Shown: in pieces, positions 22,065 through 30,747 of the stretch
Layout: the number at the start of each line of letters is the position of its first letter
How positions within the stretch are numbered: the first letter of the stretch is position 1
DNA from: Frigoribacterium sp. PhB116
GTDB lineage: Bacteria; Actinomycetota; Actinomycetes; Actinomycetales; Microbacteriaceae
Assembly (NCBI RefSeq): GCF_004364285.1
Contig: NZ_SOBE01000004.1
Coordinates: 1-64,000 of the forward strand
Direction: 5' to 3'
DNA length: 64,000 bases
Notes under the pieces: generated by a model
What the model was told of the DNA's origin: nothing
Databases searched by the model: none
Seen by the model: only the letters and a program-made list of their open reading frames with translations
Program-made: the position numbers and the translations under genes

Positions 22065-23954
22065 GTGCCATCCACCCGACGCCGCGCCCTCGCCGCGACG
22101 ACCGTCACCTGCGCCCTCGCGCTCGGCGGGCTCGTGGCCGTCCCGGCCGCGAACGCCGCTGACGCAGCCGCAGGCACCGACACCGCCGCCGCGGCAGCGC
22201 CCGCGCCCGCGCCCGCCGCCGGCACGTTCCTCGCCCCGTACTGGGTCGAGCTCGACCTGACCGGCGACCGCCAGGTGACGGCCGACGACCTCGAGGTGCT
22301 GAGCTCGGCGCTCGGGGCGACCAGCGCCTCCCCGGCGTGGGACCAGGTCGCGGTCGCCGACACGGACGCCGACGGCGTGGTCACCGTCTCGGACGTCGCC
22401 GCCCTGTCGCAGCGCATCGTCTACGACGACGGCCCCTTCGAGATCGTCGAGGCGTCGGTGGTCGAGATGCAGGCCGCCATGAACGCCGGGGTCACGACCT
22501 CGGTCGAGCTCACGCAGGTCTACCTCGACCGCATCGCCGCCTACGACACGGCCAAGGTCGACCCGGCGTCGAACGGGCGCCCGCTGCGCTCGATCATCAC
22601 GACCAGCACGGTCGCGCTCGCCGCGGCCGCCGAGGCCGACGCGACCCGCGCCTCCGACGGGATGACCGACATGCTGCTCGGCGTGCCGATCGCGGTGAAG
22701 GACAACTACGACACGGTCGACATGCCGACCACCGGCGGCTGCGGCTGCTGGGACGGCAACCAGACCACGACCGACGCGGCCATGGTCGCCGGGCTGCGGG
22801 CGTCGGGCGCCGTGATCCTCGCGAAGGCGAGCCTCGACGAGTTCGCGTTCGGCTTCGCGTCCGAGTTCTCGTCGTACCAGCCCGCCGGCACGAGCACGCT
22901 CGTCGCCAGCCCCTACGTCACCAGCCAGACGGCCGGCGGCTCGAGCGGCGGCACCGGGGCGGCGATCGCGGCGAACCTCGCCGGCATCGGGTTCGGCACC
23001 GACACGGGCGGCTCGATCCGCATCCCGTCGTCGTTCAACCAGCTCGTCGGCGTCCGCCCGACCGTGGGCCTCGCGAGCCGCGACGGCATCATCCCGCTCG
23101 CCCTCTCGCAGGACACCGGCGGCCCGATCGCCCGCACCGTCACCGACGCGGCCGTGGCGCTCGACTCCGTCACCGGCGTGGACGCGGCCGACCCGGTCAC
23201 CGCCGAGCAGCAGGGCCTCGTGCCGGAGTCGTACACGAGCTTCCTCGACGCGGACGCCCTCGCCGGCACCCGCATCGGCTACGTGACGTCGATGGTCAGC
23301 ACCAACCGGACCACCGCTCGGCTCTTCGCGGAGGCGCTGGTCACCCTGCAGGCGCAGGGCGCGACGGTCGTCCCGATCTCGGCGCCGCCGAGCGGCTTCG
23401 TCGCCGTGCTCGCCGAGGGCAGCGGCAGCACGAACGAGTTCAAGCACGACCTCGACGCCTACGTCGCGAGGCACCTGGCGCCGAACGTCGAGGCGCGCTC
23501 GCTGCAGGGCGTGCTGGCGTCGGGCAAGTACGTGCCGTCGCGGGCCGGCACCTACCGGTCTCGCGACGCCGTCACCGAGGCGACCTACCAAGGGTGGGCG
23601 GGCCCGACCGGCACGCACACCACGGCCATCGCGAACGGGCACGCCCTGGTCACGGCGATGCTGGAGGACCAGGACCTCGACACGCTGATCTACCCGTCGG
23701 GCAACCCCTACGCCGCGTTCAGCACGAACATGCGCCTCAGCCCCAACACGGGCATGCCGGCCGTGACGGTCCCGATGGGGCAGGCGACCGACGCGGACGG
23801 CACCGTCACCGGCGCCGGCGTCAACCTCGAGTTCCTCGGGCGGGACTACGCCGAGGGCGACCTGCTCGGCCTCGCCTACGCGTTCGAGCAGGCCACGGGT
23901 CCGTCGCAGTCGCGCACGGCGCCGGGCTTCTACGGCCCGCTGCCCGCGGGCTGA
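22065..23954 (+). CDS. secreted amidase with N-terminal dockerin
   Basis: This 629-residue exported amidase-signature hydrolase has a signal peptide (~1-31, VPAANAA), a dockerin type I module (~64-118) and an amidase domain (~120-629). The dockerin has two EF-hand-like Ca loops: D64-LTG-D68, ending D75, and D99-T-D101-A-D103-G, ending D110. The Ser-cisSer-Lys triad is intact: K212 in GVPIAVKDNYD, S293 in GGSSGG and S317 in FGTDTGGSIRIPS. GTG 22065 is the start because of a perfect AGGAGG nine bases before it and the clean signal peptide; ATG 21933 is an upstream alternative. It should release ammonia from an extracellular amide while docked on the neighbouring cohesin. Confidence 0.88.
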   Translation: MPSTRRRALAATTVTCALALGGLVAVPAANAADAAAGTDTAAAAAPAPAPAAGTFLAPYWVELDLTGDRQVTADDLEVLSSALGATSASPAWDQVAVADTDADGVVTVSDVAALSQRIVYDDGPFEIVEASVVEMQAAMNAGVTTSVELTQVYLDRIAAYDTAKVDPASNGRPLRSIITTSTVALAAAAEADATRASDGMTDMLLGVPIAVKDNYDTVDMPTTGGCGCWDGNQTTTDAAMVAGLRASGAVILAKASLDEFAFGFASEFSSYQPAGTSTLVASPYVTSQTAGGSSGGTGAAIAANLAGIGFGTDTGGSIRIPSSFNQLVGVRPTVGLASRDGIIPLALSQDTGGPIARTVTDAAVALDSVTGVDAADPVTAEQQGLVPESYTSFLDADALAGTRIGYVTSMVSTNRTTARLFAEALVTLQAQGATVVPISAPPSGFVAVLAEGSGSTNEFKHDLDAYVARHLAPNVEARSLQGVLASGKYVPSRAGTYRSRDAVTEATYQGWAGPTGTHTTAIANGHALVTAMLEDQDLDTLIYPSGNPYAAFSTNMRLSPNTGMPAVTVPMGQATDADGTVTGAGVNLEFLGRDYAEGDLLGLAYAFEQATGPSQSRTAPGFYGPLPAG

Positions 23955-24175
23955 GCGCAGGAGGCGGCCGCCCGGCCGCGCAGGACGGGGCCTGCGTGCC
24001 GTCGCTCACCACGAGCGGCGGGGCGCGGGCCCCGCGCTGTGCGCAGAGCATCGCCGCCGTGCGTGGGAGCACCTCCGCCGCCGCCCGTCAAGCCCGGGAC
24101 ACCGGCCGCGCGGGCGCGCAGCGTGGTGTGACGGCGGCGATCGGGCCGCTGTCACGGACTGAGGAGAGAACACCC

Positions 24176-24712
24176 ATGGCAGGACGCAACACGGTCATCC
24201 GCAGCATGCACGACCTGGGCCTGGCGGCCTGGTTCGGCGGCAACCTGATGGGCGCCGTCGGCGTGAACGGCGCCGCGGCGGGCGCGAAGGACCCGGTCGA
24301 GCGCCTGACGCTCTCGTCGCTCGGCTGGACCAAGTGGGCGCCGTTCCAGGTCGGCGCGCTCGTCGTGCACGGCATCGGCGGGATCGGCCTCATCGCCGGG
24401 AACAAGAGCCGGCTCGCCGGACAGCGAGAGGCGCGCGGCAACACCGCGCTGAAGCTCGTCCTCACGGCTGCGGCCATCGGCACGACCGCGTGGTCGGGCG
24501 TGGTCGGGACCCAGATGGCGAAGAACGCCCAGGAGGGCGCGAAGGGCACCACCGAGCCGGGCGCCGGCACCTCGGACGAGCTCGCGAGCGCCCAGCGCCA
24601 GCAGAAGCTGCTGCAGTGGGCGACACCGGTCCTCACGGGCGTGCTCCTCGTGCTCGGCGCCCAGCAGGGCGAGCAGCAGCGGCCGTTCGCGGGGCTGCTC
24701 GGCCGTCGCTGA
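24176..24712 (+). CDS. four-helix membrane protein, unknown family
   Basis: This 178-residue protein has a good ribosome site (GAGGAGA, 24161) and ATG 24176. It begins AGRNTVIRSMHDLGLAAWFG and has about four hydrophobic segments (~13-32, 55-78, 90-112, 150-168) with Gly-rich turns and a Lys/Gln-containing loop. Similar small actinobacterial membrane proteins are common near stress genes, but I cannot name the family or a function. It is a single gene closed by a long inverted repeat. The 221 bases before it hold only GC-rich palindromic bits and no gene. Confidence 0.75.
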   Translation: MAGRNTVIRSMHDLGLAAWFGGNLMGAVGVNGAAAGAKDPVERLTLSSLGWTKWAPFQVGALVVHGIGGIGLIAGNKSRLAGQREARGNTALKLVLTAAAIGTTAWSGVVGTQMAKNAQEGAKGTTEPGAGTSDELASAQRQQKLLQWATPVLTGVLLVLGAQQGEQQRPFAGLLGRR

Positions 24713-24724
24713 GCACCTCCGGCA

Positions 24725-24773
24725 CCCCCGACGATGCACCCCTGAACTCGGGGGTGCGGTGCATCGTCGGGGG
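24725..24773 (+). terminator. perfect 14-bp inverted repeat with nested inner stem
   Basis: Arms 24725-24738 and 24760-24773 (built on CCCCCGACGATGCA / TGCATCGTCGGGGG) are perfect complements. An inner CACCCC/GGGGTG (24737-24742, 24751-24756) can extend the stem around TGAACTCG. It follows the membrane protein stop by 12 bases. Confidence 0.75.
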
Positions 24774-24781
24774 CGTCGGAC

Positions 24782-25090
24782 GTGACGGCGGACACCGCCG
24801 CCGAACAGTGCCCCACGCTGCACCATCCCGGGCGCGGGCGCGCGCGCTGGCCTTCGACGGTGGACGACGACCTGCCCTGGGCCAGCTACCAGAAGGACAG
24901 GCTGCCGCGCGGCTGGGGCTGGCCCCTGACCCGGTCATCTGTCGCGGAGCTGCTGCGCGAGCAGGAGGTGGTGGTCGACCACCTGCACTTCTCGCTGCCC
25001 CTCCTCCCGGTCGACCTCTCCCGCGTCTCGCTGGTCTCCGCGCGGATCCCCGGGAACGCTGTCTCCTCTCTTCGCATGACGCCGGCGTGA
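24782..25090 (+). CDS. small hypothetical protein
   Basis: This 102-residue frame from GTG 24782 has consistent G/C third positions, unlike most shadow frames here. It is rich in Trp and charged residues near the centre (DDDLPWASYQKDRLPRGWGW), then LLREQEVVVDHLHFSLPLLP. There is no signal peptide or membrane helix, and no recognised domain. It sits directly after a terminator with no clear ribosome site, and 39 bases before the luciferase-like gene. It could be a real small protein or the eroded start of a larger one. Confidence 0.45.
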   Translation: MTADTAAEQCPTLHHPGRGRARWPSTVDDDLPWASYQKDRLPRGWGWPLTRSSVAELLREQEVVVDHLHFSLPLLPVDLSRVSLVSARIPGNAVSSLRMTPA

Positions 25091-25129
25091 CGACGCGCGT
25101 GGCGCAGCCGCCCCTGCGAGACTCGGAGC

Positions 25130-26170
25130 ATGCCCGAACACGGTTCCCCGCTGCAGCGCCTCGGCTTCCTCACGATCGGGTCGTTCGACCCCGCGTCCCC
25201 GGCCGGCGGCCACGAGGACACGCTGCGCGTCATCGAGCGGGGCGAGCAGCTCGGCCTCGATAGCGCCTGGCTGCGGCACCGGCACCTCCAGCCGGGCATC
25301 TCGTCACCCGTCGCGATCATGGCCGCCGCGTCGCAGCGCACCCGCCGCATCGAGCTCGGCACCGCCGTCACGCCGATCGGCGCCGAGAACCCGTTCCGCC
25401 TCGCGGAGGACCTCGGCACCGTCGACGTGCTGCTCGGCGGTCGCCTCAACCCCGGCTTCTCGACGGGCACGCCGATGAACTTCGACCTCTACCGCGACGC
25501 CATCTACCCCGACACCCTCGACCAGGAGGACCTCGGTCCCGACCGCCTCCTCCGTCTCCGCGACCTCGTCGGCGGCGACGTCGTCAGCGCCTCGCCGGGC
25601 CGACGCGGCATCGAGGAGTTCAGCGACGTCGTGCAGCCGCACAGCCCCGGCCTGGTCGACCGGCTGTGGTGCGGCGTGGGCAGCACCCGGTCGGCGGTCT
25701 GGGCCGCCGAGCACGGGTTCCACCTGCTGGCGTCGAGCGTCACGAAGGCCGAGCAGGGCACCGACTTCGCCGTGAACCAGCGCGCCCAGATCGACGCGTA
25801 CCGCGACGCCCACCCGGCCGGCGCCTCCGCCCGGGTCTCGCAGGGCCTCGTCGTCGTGCCGACCGACTCGGCGACCCCGGAGCAGCGCGCCCGCTACGCC
25901 GCGTACGCCGAGTCGCGCGCGGGACGAGTAGGTGTGCCGCAGGGCCCCGGGCAGCTGCTCTTCGCCGCCGACCTGGTCGGCACCTCGGCGGAGATCGCCG
26001 ACGCCCTGCACGCCGACCCGGCCTACCAGGCGGTCGACGAGGTCGCCTTCGCGCTGCCCTTCGCCCTCGAGCCGGACGACTACGCGCAGATCCTCACGGA
26101 CCTCGCCGAGCACCTCGGGCCGGAGCTCGGCTGGACGCCTGCGCCTGCGTGCGCCGACGCCGCCCGCTGA
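25130..26170 (+). CDS. LLM-class (luciferase-like) flavin oxidoreductase
   Basis: This 346-residue TIM-barrel flavoprotein of the bacterial luciferase superfamily uses FMN or F420. It shows the usual course: the first strand LGFLTIGSFD, then RVIERGEQLGLDSAWLRHRH, SSPVAIMAAASQRTRRIELG, and the phosphate-binding region LLGGRLNPGFSTGTP. A later segment (GPGQLLFAADLVGTSAEIAD) matches the family's C-terminal helix, where oxidoreductases gate cofactor. The reaction is not predictable; many such enzymes are monooxygenases that attack nitrogenous or sulfur compounds. Single gene, ATG start at 25130, closed by a hairpin shared with the convergent GntR gene. Confidence 0.85.
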   Translation: MPEHGSPLQRLGFLTIGSFDPASPAGGHEDTLRVIERGEQLGLDSAWLRHRHLQPGISSPVAIMAAASQRTRRIELGTAVTPIGAENPFRLAEDLGTVDVLLGGRLNPGFSTGTPMNFDLYRDAIYPDTLDQEDLGPDRLLRLRDLVGGDVVSASPGRRGIEEFSDVVQPHSPGLVDRLWCGVGSTRSAVWAAEHGFHLLASSVTKAEQGTDFAVNQRAQIDAYRDAHPAGASARVSQGLVVVPTDSATPEQRARYAAYAESRAGRVGVPQGPGQLLFAADLVGTSAEIADALHADPAYQAVDEVAFALPFALEPDDYAQILTDLAEHLGPELGWTPAPACADAAR

Positions 26171-26202
26171 CGACCGCGTCCGCGTCCACTCAGGCGCGAT
26201 GA

Positions 26203-26258
26203 ACCGCGTTCCGAACCAAGAACTGCGTTTTATCGCGGTTCATGGTTCGGAACGCGGT
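26203..26258. terminator. bidirectional hairpin between convergent genes
   Basis: Perfect 16-base arms (26203-26218, ACCGCGTTCCGAACCA; 26243-26258) flank a 24-base AT-richer loop. They stand between the luciferase-like gene and the convergent GntR gene. Confidence 0.75.
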
Positions 26259-26278
26259 GCGAGGCGAGAGAAGAGACC

Positions 26279-27088
26279 TCAGGCGCCGCCGCCACCGCTG
26301 CCGCGCACCACGCGCTCGAGCAGCTCGAGGTCGATGCCGACGTGCGCGCGAGCGAGCGCCGCCGCCTCCCGTGCCCGCCCCGCGCTGATCGCGTCGACGA
26401 TCGCCTCGTGCTCGGCGAGCGCGCGCAGCTCCATCTCGCGCATGCCGTCCCGACCGCCCCAGGGGTGGGCCGGCGCGGCGATGCTGACCCGCGCCTCCAG
26501 CTCGAACAGGACGTCGCGCAGGACGGCGTTGTGGGCGGCCTCGGCGATCGCGACGTGCAGCAGCTCGTCGGCCTTCTGCGAGGCGAGCCCCGAGTCGGCG
26601 GCGCGGTAGGCCTCGAGGCGGTCGCGCAGCAGGGCGACGTCGGCGTCCGTGCGGTTCTCGGCCGCCGCCTCCGCGACGGTGCCGTGCAGTCGGCCGATGG
26701 CGGCGCTCGTGTCGCTGAGGTCCGACCACCGGGCGGCGAGGGTGCGCTGCGCGACGGCGGACGTCGATCGGGCATCCTGCTCGGGGCGGGAGTCCTGCGC
26801 GAGCACGAACGAGCCGCCCCCGCGCCCGCGCTGCGTCTCGATCAGCCCCTGCTCGACGAGCCGCGCGAGAGCCTGCCGCACGGTCATGCGCCCGACGCGC
26901 AGCGAGGTCGCGAGCTCGCGCTCGGCGGGGAGGCGCTGGCCGGGCAGGTACTCGCCGGTCGCGATGGCCGTGACCAGGCGGTCGGTGATGTCGTCGGCCC
27001 GGGTCGTCGGCTCGAGGGGAGCGTCGAGGGCGCCGGAGGCGGTCGTCTCGCTCGTCGTCATCCGCCCTGCCCCTGCCTGCGTCCTCAT
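26279..27088 (-). CDS. FadR-subfamily GntR transcriptional regulator
   Basis: This 269-residue repressor-type regulator has a winged helix (~33-100: LPGQRLPAERELATSLRVGR, then MTVRQALARLVEQGLIETQRGRGGGSFV) and an all-helical FCD ligand-binding domain (~125-265). The FCD metal/ligand positions include the Asp/His pair around ADELLHVAIAEAAHNAVLRD and the later His in LAEHEAIVDAI. It is divergent from the amide-utilisation operon, with inverted repeats between, so it most likely represses that operon until an amino-acid amide or a breakdown product binds. ATG 27088 is used; ATG 27061 (MTTSETT) is an alternative. Confidence 0.9.
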   Translation of the reverse strand: MRTQAGAGRMTTSETTASGALDAPLEPTTRADDITDRLVTAIATGEYLPGQRLPAERELATSLRVGRMTVRQALARLVEQGLIETQRGRGGGSFVLAQDSRPEQDARSTSAVAQRTLAARWSDLSDTSAAIGRLHGTVAEAAAENRTDADVALLRDRLEAYRAADSGLASQKADELLHVAIAEAAHNAVLRDVLFELEARVSIAAPAHPWGGRDGMREMELRALAEHEAIVDAISAGRAREAAALARAHVGIDLELLERVVRGSGGGGA

Positions 27089-27099
27089 GTGCTGCGTCT

Positions 27100-27151
27100 C
27101 TTTGTTACCGCCACATTAAGTCACGAACAAAGGTCTTGGCACGAGACCTTT
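27100..27151. promoter_or_regulatory. two inverted repeats in the GntR/amidase divergent promoter
   Basis: CTTTGTT (27100-27106) faces AACAAAG (27126-27132), and AAAGGTCT (27129-27136) faces AGACCTTT (27144-27151); both pairs are perfect. They fill the AT-rich 83-base gap between the regulator and the first catabolic gene. The second lies just before that gene's start, a place where a bound GntR dimer would block transcription. Confidence 0.55.
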
Positions 27152-27171
27152 CCGGGTGCATGCTCTCTCGC

Positions 27172-28089
27172 ATGTCCACGAGCACCGCCGACGTCCTCCC
27201 CTTCCGTGACGGCCACACCTGGCTCCAGGTGACCACGCCCGACGAGCCGCGCGCGGACGCCCTGCCCCTCGTCGTGCTGCACGGCGGCCCCGGCATGGCG
27301 CACGACTACCTGCGGAACCTCGCGGCGCTCGCCGACGAGACCGGCCGCACGGTCGTCCACTACGACCAGTTCGGCTGCGGCCGCAGCAGCCACCGGCCCG
27401 GCGCCCCCGTCGAGACCTGGACCCCGGCGCTCTTCGTCGCCGAGTTCGACGCCGTCGTGGCGCACCTCGGCCTCCAGCGCTTCCACGTGCTCGGCCAGTC
27501 GTGGGGCGGCATGCTCGGCGCCGAGATCGCGGTTCGGCAGCCCGCGGGGCTCGCCAGCCTCGCGATCTGCAACTCGCCCGCCTCGATGCAGCTCTGGGTC
27601 GAGGGCGCGGCCGAGCTGCGGGCCCAGCTGCCGGCCGAGACGCAGGAGGCGCTGCAGCGTCACGAGGACGCCGGCACCACCACCGACCCCGAGTACCTGG
27701 CCGCGACGCAGGTCTTCTACGAGCGCCACGTCTGCCGTGTGGTCCCGATGCCCCAGGACTTCGTCGACAGCGAGGAGCAGATGGAGGCCGAGCCGACGGT
27801 CTACCACACGATGAACGGGCCGAACGAGTTCCACGTCATCGGCACGATGCGCGACTGGAGCATCGTCGACCGGCTGCCCCGCGTGTCCGCTCCGACCCTC
27901 GTCGTGGCCGGCGAGCACGACGAGGCGACGCCCGCCACCTGGCAGCCGTTCGTCGACGGCATCGCCGACGTCCGGTCGCACGTCTTCGCCGGAGCCAGCC
28001 ACTGCAGCCACCTCGAGCAGCCCGAGGCGTTCCGCCGCGTCGTCGCGGAGTTCCTGAGCGCACACGACGTCGCTGCGCACGACGCCTGA
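27172..28089 (+). CDS. proline iminopeptidase / L-amino-acid amidase family hydrolase
   Basis: This 305-residue cytoplasmic alpha/beta hydrolase has the oxyanion motif VVLHGGPGMAHDYL, the nucleophile elbow LGQSWGGMLG (Ser), an Asp in LVVAGEHDEATP and the His in GASHCSHLEQPE. The family releases N-terminal Pro or hydrolyses L-amino acid amides. With a permease and an acetamidase/formamidase in the same operon, the amidase role is favoured. ATG 27172 is called; ATG 27160, four codons earlier, is also possible, and neither has a strong ribosome site. Confidence 0.85.
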   Translation: MSTSTADVLPFRDGHTWLQVTTPDEPRADALPLVVLHGGPGMAHDYLRNLAALADETGRTVVHYDQFGCGRSSHRPGAPVETWTPALFVAEFDAVVAHLGLQRFHVLGQSWGGMLGAEIAVRQPAGLASLAICNSPASMQLWVEGAAELRAQLPAETQEALQRHEDAGTTTDPEYLAATQVFYERHVCRVVPMPQDFVDSEEQMEAEPTVYHTMNGPNEFHVIGTMRDWSIVDRLPRVSAPTLVVAGEHDEATPATWQPFVDGIADVRSHVFAGASHCSHLEQPEAFRRVVAEFLSAHDVAAHDA

Positions 28090-28218
28090 CCCGTCCCCCC
28101 CTGACCGGCGCGGGTCGCGCTCCCTGAACCGACGCGACCCGCGCCTCCCGCACCTCCTCCGCCCCACCCCCACCGCACCTCCTCGTCGTTCACCCGCCTC
28201 GACCCGAGAAGAGACACC

Positions 28219-29664
28219 ATGTCCGAGAAGACCGCGTCACCCGAGCTGAGCAACCAGCAGCAGCTCGAGCAGTACGGCTACAAGCAGGAGCTGAAGCGGT
28301 CGGTCTCGACCGTCGACCTGCTCATCTACGGCCTGATCTTCATGGTGCCCATCGCGCCGTGGGCGATCTTCGGCACCGTCTACAACGCGTCGTCGGGCAT
28401 GGTGCCGCTGGTCTACCTCGTGGGCCTCGTCGCGATGATCTTCACGGCGCTCGCCTACGCGCAGATGGCCAAGTCGATCCCGCTCGCCGGCTCGGTGTTC
28501 TCGTACGTCGGCCGGGGCATCCACCCGATCGCCGGGTTCTTCGCCGGCTGGGCGATCCTGCTCGACTACCTGCTCGTGCCGACGCTGCTCTACGTGTTCG
28601 CAGCCGAGTCGATGATCGGCATCTTCCCGGGCAGCGCCCGCTGGATGTGGGCGCTGATCTTCGTCGCGATCAACACCGCGGTGAACCTGCTCGGCATCAG
28701 CTCGATCAAGGTGATGAACCGCGTGTTCCTCGCGATCGAGGTCGTCTTCATCGCGATCTTCGTGATCATCGCCGTGGTCGCGCTGAACAACGGCACCATC
28801 CCCGGTGCGGAGTTCACGACCGACCCGATCTGGGACTCCAGCAAGGTCACCGCGCCCCTCATCGCCTCGGCGCTGTCGATCGCGGTGCTGAGCTTCCTGG
28901 GCTTCGACGGCATCTCGACCCTCTCGGAGGAGAGCACCGGCAAGCGAGGAGGCGCGGGCAAGGCGATGATCATCGCCCTGTTCATCGTCGCGTTCTGCTT
29001 CGTGCTGCAGACCTGGCTGGCGAGCGCGCTGGCGGGGGGCCGGGACTCGTTCCCCGAGGGCGAGGCCGGCAACGCCTTCTTCGACCTGGTCAGGGCCGCG
29101 TCGAACAGCGGCTGGGCGACGGCGTTCTTCGTCGTGAACGTGCTCGCGGTGGGCATCGCCAACGCGATGGCGGCGCAGGCCGCCACCTCGCGCCTCCTGT
29201 TCTCGATGAGCCGCGACAAGCAGCTGCCGGCGTTCCTGTCGAAGATCAACACCCGCAAGGTGCCGCAGGCCGCGATCCTGGTCGTGTCGGCCCTGTCGGC
29301 CGTGCTCGTGCTGTTCTTCGTCGGGCAGATCAACGTGATCGCGTCGCTCGTGAACTTCGGTGCGCTGTTCGGCTTCATGCTGCTGCACGTCTCGGTCGTC
29401 GTGCACTACGTCGTCAAGAAGAAGTCGCGCAACTGGCTGCTGCACCTCGTCGTGCCCGTGATCGGGTTCCTCATCATCGGCTACGTGCTGGTGAACGCGG
29501 CGCCCGAGGCGAAGATCGGCGGGCTGGTGTGGCTCGTGCTCGGCGCCGGGGTGTTCCTGTACTACCGCAGCCGAGGAGGCGCCGCCCCGACCCTGGGACA
29601 GGGCGCCGACGACGCCGCGGTCGCGTCGACCCCGGCCGCCGACTCCGAGCGGCACGACGCGTGA
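28219..29664 (+). CDS. APC-family amino acid/amine permease
   Basis: This 481-residue inner-membrane transporter has about 12 hydrophobic helices and begins after an acidic, Gln-rich N-terminus. The APC hallmarks are present: the first helix with IYGLIFMVPIAPWAIFG, the second with MVPLVYLVGLVAMIFTALAY, then KSIPLAGSVFSYVGRGIHP, and FLGFDGISTLSEES in helix 6-8. It should import an amino acid, amino-acid amide or amine by H+ or Na+ symport. Ribosome site GAGAAGAGA precedes ATG 28219. It overlaps the next amidase gene by 4 bases (GTGA), tying uptake to hydrolysis. Confidence 0.92.
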   Translation: MSEKTASPELSNQQQLEQYGYKQELKRSVSTVDLLIYGLIFMVPIAPWAIFGTVYNASSGMVPLVYLVGLVAMIFTALAYAQMAKSIPLAGSVFSYVGRGIHPIAGFFAGWAILLDYLLVPTLLYVFAAESMIGIFPGSARWMWALIFVAINTAVNLLGISSIKVMNRVFLAIEVVFIAIFVIIAVVALNNGTIPGAEFTTDPIWDSSKVTAPLIASALSIAVLSFLGFDGISTLSEESTGKRGGAGKAMIIALFIVAFCFVLQTWLASALAGGRDSFPEGEAGNAFFDLVRAASNSGWATAFFVVNVLAVGIANAMAAQAATSRLLFSMSRDKQLPAFLSKINTRKVPQAAILVVSALSAVLVLFFVGQINVIASLVNFGALFGFMLLHVSVVVHYVVKKKSRNWLLHLVVPVIGFLIIGYVLVNAAPEAKIGGLVWLVLGAGVFLYYRSRGGAAPTLGQGADDAAVASTPAADSERHDA

Positions 29665-30599
29665 GCGGCAGCGACGGCATCGACCACTTCCTCGGCAACG
29701 AGCTCGGCCGGCCCGGCTTCAGCGCCGCCGTCGAGCCCGTGCTGCGGATCACGCCCGGCACCGGCGAGACGATCGGCTTCGAGACGAGCGACGCGGTCTA
29801 CGCCGAGCTGCACGGGCACCACGACCTCGCGCAGCTGTCGGTGCCGATCAACCCCGTCACCGGGCCCGTCTTCGTCGAGGGGGCGATGCCCGGCGACGCC
29901 CTCGCCGTGACGGTGCACGACATCCGGCTGGTCGACCACGGCTGGTCGGTCAGCCTGCCCGGCTCGGGAGCGCTGCAGCACGTGATGGGCGACGAGATGT
30001 TCACCCGGCGCGTGCCGATCGACGCCGACGGGGTGCACGTGACGTCGCGGCACACCTTCGCGGCACGGCCGATGATCGGCTGCATGGGCACCGCGCCCGC
30101 CGAGGGCGAGAACTCGACGATCATGCCGGCGTACCCGCAGGGCGGCAACATGGACGTCACCGAGAACACGATCGGCTCGACCGTCTACCTGCCCGTGATG
30201 GTCGAGGGCGCGTACCTCTCGATCGGTGACGTGCACGCGATCATGGCCGAGGGCGAGTCGTCGTTCGTGGCGATCGAGGCGCAGGGCACCGCCGTCGTCT
30301 CGATCGACCTCGTGAAGGGACTCGGGCTGCGGGCGCCGCGGATCGAGACGGCCGACGACTGGATCTTCGTCGGCCTCGGCGACCCCGTGCAGGAGAGCGT
30401 CCGGCGGGGCTACGAGGACGCGTTCGCGTTCCTCGTCGACGACCACGGCTGGTCGCGGGGAGACGCCTACGCCGTGCTCAGCGCGGTCGGGCACTCCCGG
30501 CTGGGCGGGCCGACGGGGTCGGTCGCGCCCGACCCGCTGCACCTGTTCGCGGCGGTCGGCGCGGTGACGCTGCACCGCGTGCCGAAGAGCGTGCTGTAG
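29661..30599 (+). CDS. acetamidase/formamidase family amidohydrolase
   Basis: This 312-residue FmdA/AmdA-type enzyme hydrolyses short aliphatic amides to acid plus ammonia, in the cytoplasm. Family features: NPVTGPVFVEGAMPGDALAV, HTFAARPMIGCMGTAPAEGE, PQGGNMDV and YLPVMVEGAYLSIGDVHAIM. GTG 29661 overlaps the permease stop. As the third gene of the operon it would finish the release of ammonia from imported amides, the same end product as the Nit1C nitrilase and the dockerin amidase upstream. Confidence 0.92.
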   Translation: MSGSDGIDHFLGNELGRPGFSAAVEPVLRITPGTGETIGFETSDAVYAELHGHHDLAQLSVPINPVTGPVFVEGAMPGDALAVTVHDIRLVDHGWSVSLPGSGALQHVMGDEMFTRRVPIDADGVHVTSRHTFAARPMIGCMGTAPAEGENSTIMPAYPQGGNMDVTENTIGSTVYLPVMVEGAYLSIGDVHAIMAEGESSFVAIEAQGTAVVSIDLVKGLGLRAPRIETADDWIFVGLGDPVQESVRRGYEDAFAFLVDDHGWSRGDAYAVLSAVGHSRLGGPTGSVAPDPLHLFAAVGAVTLHRVPKSVL

Positions 30600-30634
30600 G
30601 CCGCTGCTCTCTCTCGCACGCTCGCCCCTGTCCT

Positions 30635-30696
30635 GACACCGCCGAGTGAACCGGACACCACCCCTCGACACGGTGTTCCGTTCACTCGGCGGTGTC
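30635..30696. terminator. long bidirectional hairpin
   Basis: Arms 30635-30659 and 30672-30696 pair at 23 of 25 positions with a 12-base loop, between the convergent acetamidase gene and the lipoprotein gene. Confidence 0.75.
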
Positions 30697-30747
30697 GGAA
30701 CGCGGTTCTTCGCGAGACCGGCGACCCCACGGCCGGGGCGGCCGGGG

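Noticed and set aside
27104-27125. GTTAC and GTCAC near the GntR gene as a GlnR box
   Set aside because: Spacing is wrong and there is no GAAAC half-site; the palindromes there fit the local regulator better.
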